20,100 nt of DNA from Pleurotus ostreatus/Saccharomyces cerevisiae fusant (taxonomy: Eukaryota; Opisthokonta): assembly GCA_024196135.1 (NCBI GenBank), contig JAMQCK010000551.1:1-20100 (forward strand), written 5' to 3'. A model generated the notes under the pieces. It had not been told where the DNA came from. It did not search any database and was given only the letters and a program-made list of their open reading frames with translations. Position numbers and translations under genes: made by a program. Shown piece by piece: positions 12,651-20,100 of this stretch; the stretch's first letter is position 1, and each line of letters opens with the position of its first letter.

Positions 12651-13226
12651 GGCGGTCTGAGCAACTGAGCGGATAGTTCACGCTCGCACGCGAGTGCACT
12701 TGAACGACCTCAACACCCGACTCTACGACTAGAACGACTACTCATACGGAACGTACGTCTGGCACGACTCTCGCTGATTGTACGTCTGGCACGGACAACA
12801 ACCTCTACATTGCAGGGACTCCTGTCCCCTACGAAAAGCACGACTGGAACGACGGTTATCCCTCTTTTCTATGTATATTGCTACTGTACCTACTGTGCCG
12901 TTGGGATTCGGAACGATTTACTTATGTATGTTTGTAAGTAGCTAGTGATTGTTGGAACGTCGATAGATTTGGTTGGGTCGTAGTTCGGTTGGCGGCGTGA
13001 AGAAAGTGGTCTAGTGCGAGGGTAAGGGAAGTGGCGCGCGCTTGTCAAGCTGAACACCAACTGGAGGGATTTCGCTCAGCCTACTTGCGAGCTAACATCA
13101 AGTCCTGGCCATACACACCATTGAGGCGCTACATGTCAAGCACAATGATCATAACGAGAGCTAATCGGATACAAGTACAATGTAGTGGTCAGCCTTTTCA
13201 TCTTCGTCTTCCTCAAGATATACATC
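12651..13226. other. Intergenic region between convergent 3' ends
   Basis: This 576 bp stretch lies between the stop codons of the membrane-protein gene and the P450 gene. It holds their 3' untranslated regions and a short direct repeat (see separate entry). No gene or RNA is evident. Confidence 0.65.
12753..12793 (+). repeat. 14-bp direct repeat pair downstream of the membrane-protein gene
   Basis: GTACGTCTGGCACG occurs at 12753-12766 and again at 12780-12793, starting 27 bp apart. Looser echoes of a CGACTxGAACGAC pattern occur near 12726 and 12841. This is probably a decayed tandem repeat in the 3' untranslated region. Confidence 0.6.
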
Positions 13227-15851
13227 CTACGCCGGCGTCACCACCGCCTCCTTCGCCCTTACCCAGATCCCCCCACCAGCGTACATTGTCAGGTGCTTCT
13301 TCGGGAAGAACTTCTCCCTTGCCTTACGGGGAACACTACCATCTGCCCCCCTCGCGTGAGCCCACTCGGGCGTGGGGCGCATGTCGGGAGGGGTGGCCTC
13401 AGGCACGAGCTCGAAGTCGGAGAAGTGCTGGAGGAGCTTGACCATCATGTAGGACATTTCGTTGTAGGCGAACTGGTGGGAGATGAGTTGGGTGAGTGGG
13501 GCCCGCAAGTGAGAAGGGAGCGACGGAAGTAGCTGGCGCACCTGCTGGCCAAGACAGATCCGGGGTCCAGCGTTGAAGGGCAGGAAGGCAAAGGTGTGGC
13601 CAAGGTACTTGTGCACCCGCTCATCGAGCCAGCGGTCGGGGTCGAATTCCTCGGCTGGCAATCAAAAGTGAGACACGCTTTCAGTAATGGGCGAGAAGAT
13701 ACGGCGCGCACCATCAGCTCCCCAAAGGTCCTTGCGGCGATGCATCATGAAGACGGAGTATGGGGTCCTGCAAGCGTGGTATAAGGGGACTGACAAGCCA
13801 CCACGACGAAGGTTGCTTACTCTGTGCCCGCCGGAATGTAGATGGGCGGCAGGTTGGGATCAGGCGAGGGCCAGATTGTCTCCTTGATCGACTCGCTATG
13901 TCCGTGTCAGCGACACCAAATGGCTCGGGGTTAAAAAACCCAAACGTACCGCGTATTGAAAGGCACAATAGGATAGAGCCGGAGCGTCTCATTGATGACG
14001 GCGCGCATGAACTTCATCTCACGGATGTCCTCGTAGGTCGGCGTACGATGAGGACCGACGACGGTGAGGACTTCTTCGCGGAGGCGGGCCAGCGCCGTGG
14101 GGTACCTGTGGGCGGTTAGCGGGCTTGCGAGAGAGATGGGGATATGAGTATGAAGACGTACTGCGTGAGGAAGTACAGGATGAACGACAAGGTCCCTGCA
14201 GTCGTGTCGCGGCCGGCTTCAGGGATGTCAACGCCTAGTAAATAAATCAATATCATCTCACTGACCAATCATGATGTTGAGCGTCTCGTCCTTCAGAACT
14301 GTCGGATCTATAGGGCGCCATGAGGCGAGCCCGAGCAGCATCTAATATTGGTTTCATACCGGAGGTCATCTTGACCAGGTGGCTCAGAAGCGTGTCGTCG
14401 TCTTCAACCTCCTTACTCTCTTCCATCGCCACCTGCTGCGTCTTGACGTCCGCCCCAGGAGCGCGGGCCTTCTTGCGCTCTTCCTCGCGCTGGATAGCGG
14501 CGTGCACGATGGGCTCGATATACGAGTTGACCTACGGAAAGTGAGTAAAGATTTTTTTTTGCAACGCAGAGAAGTTACAAGACAATCACACTCACAACTT
14601 TCATCGGTTTCGTGGTGTTATCTTGCCAGATCTCGCCTAGCGGCCACATGCTGCCTACAAACTCGCGTCTGGCAACCGCAAACAGACAATTCTGGAAGGC
14701 CTCAGCGAAGGCATTTGCGGCTGCTGCCTCGGGGTGCTTAGCCGCATCGAAGGTCGGCGGCGGATTCTCCTATAGCACGTCCTTCGTCAGTCACGCTCGA
14801 GCGCACAGATAACCCTCGGGCGCTCAAATCGCATATCAGAATTCGAATGGCATTTCTGGACGCACCACGTAGTACGGATACGCCAGCCCACCCGACAGGC
14901 TATGCACGTTCATCCCGAAGAGGAACTCGGTGGCGGAGTCCATCGTGAACTTCGAGAACAGATCCTGCGCTAGGTGTCAGCCGCAGTGAAGATTAGCGTG
15001 GCGCTAATTTTTGAGAGCGCACGGCAAAATCGACCGGGTGGCCCTCTCGGAGGCGCTGCTTGACGAGCGCGATGGCTTCTTCGGCGTGTCTGTCGAAGAG
15101 CGCGAAGTGGCTGATGCGGTCACGGGTGAAGAAGGGGCGCGTCATTGAGCGGTGGAATCTGAGGGTGAGAAAGGTGGCGTCAGAGAGCTTCGCAAGAGAG
15201 GCATGACCGAATAGCTGACTTCCACATGTCGCCGTCCGAGTTGAAGACACCTGTACCGAGGACGGAGCGCATGTTGAATCTGAACCTCGGTCCCTACGCA
15301 AAGAGTTAGGTGCGCCGTTTTTGAGATGCTTGAACGGCTATCCACCTTTTCATAATTCGCGAAGTCGGTGGCGAGGATGAGCTTGATATGTTCCGGACAT
15401 ATCGTGAAGTACTGCCGCTGCCACAAGACATTCACATTGAAGGTAGGTCCGTACTGATCAACAAGCTCGTCGAGTCCATCCCCTGAAGCAGTCAAGTAAG
15501 AACCTAGGATAGGCTATCTGGCATCCACAAACCTGGATATCCCTCGCGAATAATGACCAAGTTGCGTTGCAGGAAATCCAAGTTTCCAGGGAGTCTTGTA
15601 CGAACTTCGGGCATAGGTCGTGCTCCCAAAGCTGCTGCGCGGCGTCTGATCCGGATACCGTAGACGACGTTCGAAGCAATTGTAAGTGCTGGCGACGACA
15701 AGACTGCGGCCAAAATCAACTGCCACTTGGCCAAATGCAAGTGCAGAGAGGTCGCAAGTAGACGTAGGATAGCACCAGCGAGTCCAGCGCGACAAGAAGC
15801 AAGGAACGCATTGCGCGCAATGAAGTCGATCCCCGGCGTAATGACTGCCAT
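13227..15851 (-). CDS. Cytochrome P450 monooxygenase, CYP63-like
   Basis: Exons on the minus strand: 15533-15851, 15346-15482, 15220-15293, 15023-15158, 14866-14964, 14596-14769, 14360-14531, 14266-14307, 14162-14216, 13950-14105, 13821-13895, 13712-13767, 13542-13654 and 13227-13472. This gives 617 residues with 13 introns of 49-96 nt, all in phase. A hydrophobic anchor lies at about 43-66 and is followed by a basic stop (RIRRR), so the enzyme should sit in the endoplasmic reticulum membrane. Catalytic landmarks are the I-helix AGRDTT (385-390), the K-helix ETLR (E442, R445), the FDPDRW motif (502-507) and the haem loop [15 protein letters not shown] with ligand C532. Overall sequence and length resemble basidiomycete CYP63 (pc-1/pc-2/pc-3 type, CYP52 clan), several of which hydroxylate alkanes, fatty acids and aromatic hydrocarbons. 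Substrate here is unknown. Nothing is missing, so I take it as functional. Confidence 0.93.
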
Positions 15852-16229
15852 GGTGATGGTGGGGGTCAAGAGCGACTGACCGTCTCTTCGCGAGGTTTAT
15901 AGGGTGGAGCGCCGGAACCCATGGTCACGCTTATCAGCCGAACATTGGTCGTATTCTCTACCGTGAAACCGCACAAGACAGCGCATCGCAGCTGACCTCC
16001 AACGCACAGCCTTCTGTATAGGCCGCTGAGCAGGCACCTGAGTGGCTGGGAGCGAATCAACATGAGGAAGTTGACATTGCACGCGCGTGGCATCCCGAAT
16101 TCCGGACCGACAGCCGCCACTGTCGCGACAGGTCACTTCACGTGCACAGCGTCACGACCTTCCCCTCCTCAGACACTGGGCATTTTGGTCGCTGATTTCC
16201 CTCCATTACAGCTGGACCAGCCCTCAAGC
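15852..16229. promoter_or_regulatory. Shared bidirectional promoter of the P450 and 2OG oxygenase genes
   Basis: Only 378 bp separate the two divergent start codons. On the minus side a TATAAA lies about 45 bp before the P450 ATG. The plus side shows no clear TATA box. An in-frame ATG at 16062 could lengthen the 2OG protein by 56 residues and would narrow this region further. Confidence 0.6.
15896..15901 (-). promoter_or_regulatory. TATA box of the P450 gene
   Basis: Read on the minus strand this is TATAAA in the context CCCTATAAACCTCG, 45 bp upstream of the ATG at 15851. The spacing implies a very short 5' leader. Confidence 0.6.
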
Positions 16230-19200
16230 ATGTCCTCGGAGCAACCAGTGAAGGGGGAATATGAGCCGATTGTGCCTAGCCCGATGGAGGGCGTGGAAAC
16301 CACGCAACACAGCGGTCCCACCCCACAGACTGCCGAGGTCGATTCCAAGCCCGGACTAACAGCGGTGACCGTAAACAATGCTGAGGCGAAAGCCCCCGGG
16401 TCAAAACAAGAAGACTCAAGTGACGACGACGAAGAACCACCCGTCAGCAATCCATCAACCAACATATGCGTGAGTACGCGTCAATTACCCCGCGTCGCGT
16501 CCGCCTCACATTTCTCAGAGTGACTTAGAGAAGGCCCTAGGTCGCAACTTGACGGAGACGTTCAAGGGATCCTTCTCGTTTAGCAAGACATACTCCGATG
16601 CGCCCAATCCAGGTCTCAACCTTCTGGCCAACAACATTGGCAGGATCGGTCTACCGCTGAACGAGCGCGAAGCAAAAGTCATCATCTCCGGATGCAAGCA
16701 GGCCCCCTTTGGCAAGGGGGAGAGGACCGTTGTTGATACTCAAGTGAGGGATACCTGGGAGATGGACGCCAGCGAGGTGAGTGCCATACTTCTCGATTGC
16801 GCACGTCTCACCGGTCACCTTCTCGATCAGGTCCAGTTCATCAATCCCGAATGGAAGACGTACATGCAGAAAGTGCTGACGGAGGTCTGCGCTGCGCTCG
16901 GTGTGAACATGGCCGTCAGTCAGCCCCGTACAGAGTTGTACAAACTTCTCCTATACGAGACAGGTTCTCAGTGAGTGTTCATCTGTATGTTCAGTGTCAA
17001 GTTCGCTAAATCTACTTCCCAGCTTCCTACCGCACGTCGAGTATGTGCCCTTCATATCTCTCGCCTGACCGGTACTCACCTACACACTTGCAGCACGGAG
17101 AAGGTGGACACCATGTTCGCTACCATCATCGTCGTCCTCCCCTCGCCATTCACCGGCGGCGCGGCCCACCTCTCGCATGGCTCCCTATCCGAAGTCTACG
17201 ACTGCGCCCCCACCAGCGACATCAAGACCACAGTCCTCTCCTGGTACACCGACGTCACCCACTCTATCAAACCCATCACATCCGGCTACCGCCTCGCCCT
17301 GGCCTACAACGTCTACCACACGACCAACACACTACGCCCCTCCCTCCCGGACACGCATTCGGCCGTCGAGGCCCTGCGACATGTCCTGCTTTCGTGGAAG
17401 CAGACGACCAACCCGGACGCGCCGCGCAAGATCATTTATCTACTCGATCACAAGTACTCGCAGGCGAATATGAAGGGCAGCGCGCTGAAGGGCCTGGACG
17501 CGCACAAGCTAGCCATCCTACAGCTTCTGGCGAAGCAGCACGACTTCCGCCTCGGCCTTGCTAGCCTCGAGACCTCGCTTTCTGGCTATGCGGACGATAA
17601 TGGTTGCAGGTATGGCCGGCGGGATCGCTATGGTGATTTTTACGAGGATAGTGATGGGGACGACTGTGACTATGACTCTGACGACGTCGACTTCGCGGAG
17701 GTCGAGGAGACGGAGACGAAGATCACGAAGTTGGTCGATGTGAGTTTGAGTGCAAGGCGGGCGCCGTCGACCTTTGCTTACGAGTCCGCAGCTAGAGGGA
17801 CGTCTGCTGCAGGAGGAACTCGAGTTCGATGCAGAGGGAGATGAATGCATTCCGCTGGATCTATCGGACGCGGTCCAGCAAGGGAGTTACGATGATCAAG
17901 ACTACGAAGGATATATGGGCAATGTGAGTGCCATACTAGACTTCTCCCTTCAGTCATATTGACCTCCCTCTTAGGGCGCCGGATCTCTCTCGCGATGTAA
18001 GTGAACGGCCTTGACTGGCCGACGTTCGTCTTACTTCCCCTACAGGGTACCGCCGCACCGTCCTCGTCATCTGGCCCAAGAAATTCAGCCTCGGCCTCAC
18101 CTTCGAAGACGACATCGAGGACGCGATCGACACCCTCGTCAACGTCTCCGAGAAACCGCACAAGCGCGAGCGCAAGCTCGTCAACTTCCTCCTCGGCTTC
18201 GCCAAGGCGCGCGGGGGCGACAACAGCGACATCGCGCAGAACCTTACACATGTCGCGTTTATGTGGTCGGACCGTGGGTTGTGGGTGCAGGCGATGGAGG
18301 CGTGTGGGATCACTGGTGTTGAGACGTTGTCAATCGACGATATCATCAATGTGTTGGGGGAGTTTGGGATGGAGACGGTGCAGCCTGTGTACGTGCGGGC
18401 TATCGCTTTCGTCGCAGTCAATTTACTCATTCAATTCTGCAGCTTGGAGAAGATGATGCTCGCCGAGAAGCTCAATGCACACCGCTTCCAGTTCCTCGAC
18501 GACCTGGAGACTGCCTGCTCGAGGCTGGAGGGACCGGCGGAGGGGCAACTAGTCAACTGGCTGGCAGTCCAGCGCAAGTGGGCCCTCGAGCATCTGCAGC
18601 CGCCGCGAGTAGAAGACAAGCAGGAGCTGCTCGACATCGCGTACAAGCATGGTGGCTTGCCGCTGTTGCGAGATACGTACGTCTGTCTCACCATTGCAGG
18701 GGTGTGTGAGGATTGACGACCGTCTAGCTTCGTAACTCAGCTCAAGAGCATGCCGATCCCTGACTTCTTGGCGTCCTTCGCGACCCTCTTGCACTCTCAG
18801 AAGATCACACCAGACACACCAGACGAGGAGAAGACCGCACTGAAGCAGATAGTCACGGACCTGCTCGCGGCAGCCATCTCAAAGGTCGACTTCTTCGCCG
18901 CGATCAAGGCAATGGCAGCCCCGCCGCGTCCTTCCTACATGTACGGCTTGCCTACGGCAGCACCGGCGAAAGTGGCAGACCCTCAGACAGCGGTCACCTA
19001 TATCGATTACTGTCTGACTACCGGGAACGAGGCGCTGGTAGAAACCATCGTCGAGCGGTTGGTCGATCGTACCGGCCTCCAACCAGTAGAGTCCCAGAGC
19101 CGCGCCAAGACGGTCCTCCTTCCTCTGCTTCCGCTTGTTGGCGCAAAGATGAAGGCGCGACCCGCAGATGCACCCGCTATTCCAGGAGTTCAGCGACTAT

Positions 19201-20078
19201 TCGATACCGCCATACAACACTACCTGAGTGCCTTACCGCAGGCCGGACCATTCAAGGAAGACATAATTGCGCTCATCCAAGCATGTATTCTGCACGGGGG
19301 AACGCGTCTGCTTATCAATACGTGAGTGGAGGAGTGTCTTCATTGATCACTCGACTCAACATCTTCTTTCAGCATTTGGCCTGCGCTGAGGGCTGCGCCG
19401 TATCAAGAGGCCACCATGCTGGCGTTCCTTCAGGAAGTTCACGCAAAACGAGCTGAAATCCCGGTGTCGGACGGTGCCCTATCCGTGGACGCCGTTATAG
19501 CTGCAGCCTTAAAACTCGTCATCTCCAAAGCGACGTTCAGCGCTGACTCCGGCCGCCCCGCCTATTATCCTTACTACGGCAGGAGCGCCGCCTTAGGAAA
19601 CCGCACCAAGACCATCGAGCTCCTCAAGCTCTGCTTCACCTACCGCCAAACCGGCCTCTGCAGCAACGTCTTCTCCCGCTTGCTCGACAAGTCCTACCTC
19701 AAGGCCGACTACGTCGAACACGTCCTCGTGCCCTTCATCCCCGAGCTGCGCCAGTTCCTCATCAGCAACGGGACCGCGATGCACGCGGAGCCCTTCGGCG
19801 CGGTATTCACTACGATCGTGAGCTTGTGGGCAAGGCTCGTGCTAGGGCCCAAGCCGGCGGACACGTCCGGCGGCCTGATTGCGCGGATGGCGAGGCATAG
19901 CTGTCGATGCGATGCGTGTACGTCGGCGTTCAACTTCCTGACGGCGGGCGAGGGAAGGACGCATACCCTAAGCCGCATCGGCGCGGTGAAGCGGCGGCAC
20001 GTGGAGAAGGAACTGTCGATGTACGCTTTTGGCGCGGCGACATGGCAGATGATAGGTCGCTCGCCGCAGGGTCTGTCG
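16230..20078 (+). CDS. Large 2OG-Fe(II) oxygenase (prolyl 4-hydroxylase-like), 3' end outside window
   Basis: Exons: 16230-16469, 16519-16776, 16831-16970, 17023-17040, 17094-17739, 17792-17923, 17975-17996, 18046-18388, 18443-18676, 18728-19321 and 19373-20078, followed by a GTGAGT donor at 20079. This gives 1111 residues so far, with ten introns of 49-54 nt. Residues 1-80 are acidic and low-complexity. The catalytic double-stranded beta-helix spans roughly 100-295. The iron ligands are H217 and D219 (PHVD) and probably H275, and R285 in SGYRLALAYN probably binds 2-oxoglutarate. An acidic stretch lies at about 402-428. A long, mostly helical C-terminal part follows, with a C-x-C-x2-C cluster at C1053, C1055 and C1058. 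Such proteins are common and multicopy in Agaricomycetes, and their substrates are unknown. Exons 4 (18 nt) and 7 (22 nt) are micro-exons. The start could instead be the in-frame ATG at 16062. Confidence 0.9.
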
Positions 20079-20100
20079 GTGAGTACTTTGCCCCGTCAAG

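Noticed and set aside
14217..14265. Alternative P450 acceptor at 14233-14234 that would insert a GVDIPE stretch before the I-helix
   Set aside because: The acceptor ending at 14217 gives a 49-nt intron and a standard MIAGRDTT I-helix, while the other gives a shorter intron and an unusual insertion. Both stay in frame, so the weaker one was dropped on family grounds.
14550..14562. T run inside the P450 gene as a possible terminator
   Set aside because: It lies inside a clear intron (14532-14595) and is on the antisense strand relative to the gene.
16062..16229. 56-residue N-terminal extension of the 2OG oxygenase from an upstream in-frame ATG
   Set aside because: It is low-complexity, shows no motif and would consume half of the short shared promoter. 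I kept the ATG at 16230 but cannot exclude it.

Overview
This window looks like ordinary nuclear chromosome from a filamentous basidiomycete, probably an Agaricomycete. The coding exons are GC-rich and are cut by many short GT-AG introns, mostly 49-64 nt. The gene set also fits: a divergent NDR kinase, a homeodomain regulator, a New1/Elf1-type ABCF ATPase, a CYP63-like P450 and a large prolyl-hydroxylase-like 2OG oxygenase. There are no bacterial, viral, CRISPR or intact transposon signals. I built the gene models by hand, joining exons where reading frame, splice signals and family conservation agree.

Layout: six protein genes sit in three head-to-head pairs. Pair 1 (1-4336) is a 3'-truncated NDR-family kinase on the minus strand, whose N-terminus carries a CRIB-like motif, and a homeobox gene on the plus strand, separated by about 1.2 kb. 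About 2.5 kb without a recognisable gene follows (4337-6811). Pair 2 (6812-12650) is a 13-exon New1/Elf1 orthologue on the minus strand and a small four-helix membrane protein on the plus strand. Pair 3 (13227-20100) is a 14-exon CYP63-like P450 on the minus strand and a 2OG-Fe(II) oxygenase gene on the plus strand that runs off the right edge. This last pair shares only 378 bp.

The genes do not form an obvious pathway. The kinase and the homeodomain protein are regulators of morphogenesis or development. New1/Elf1 acts in translation or mRNP biology. The P450 and the 2OG enzyme are both oxygenases but need not share a substrate. The best leads for new biology are the CRIB-NDR kinase architecture, the large uncharacterised C-terminal part of the 2OG protein with its micro-exon HxD motif, and a frame-preserving intron next to the P450 haem loop. 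I found no clear previously undescribed multi-gene system.
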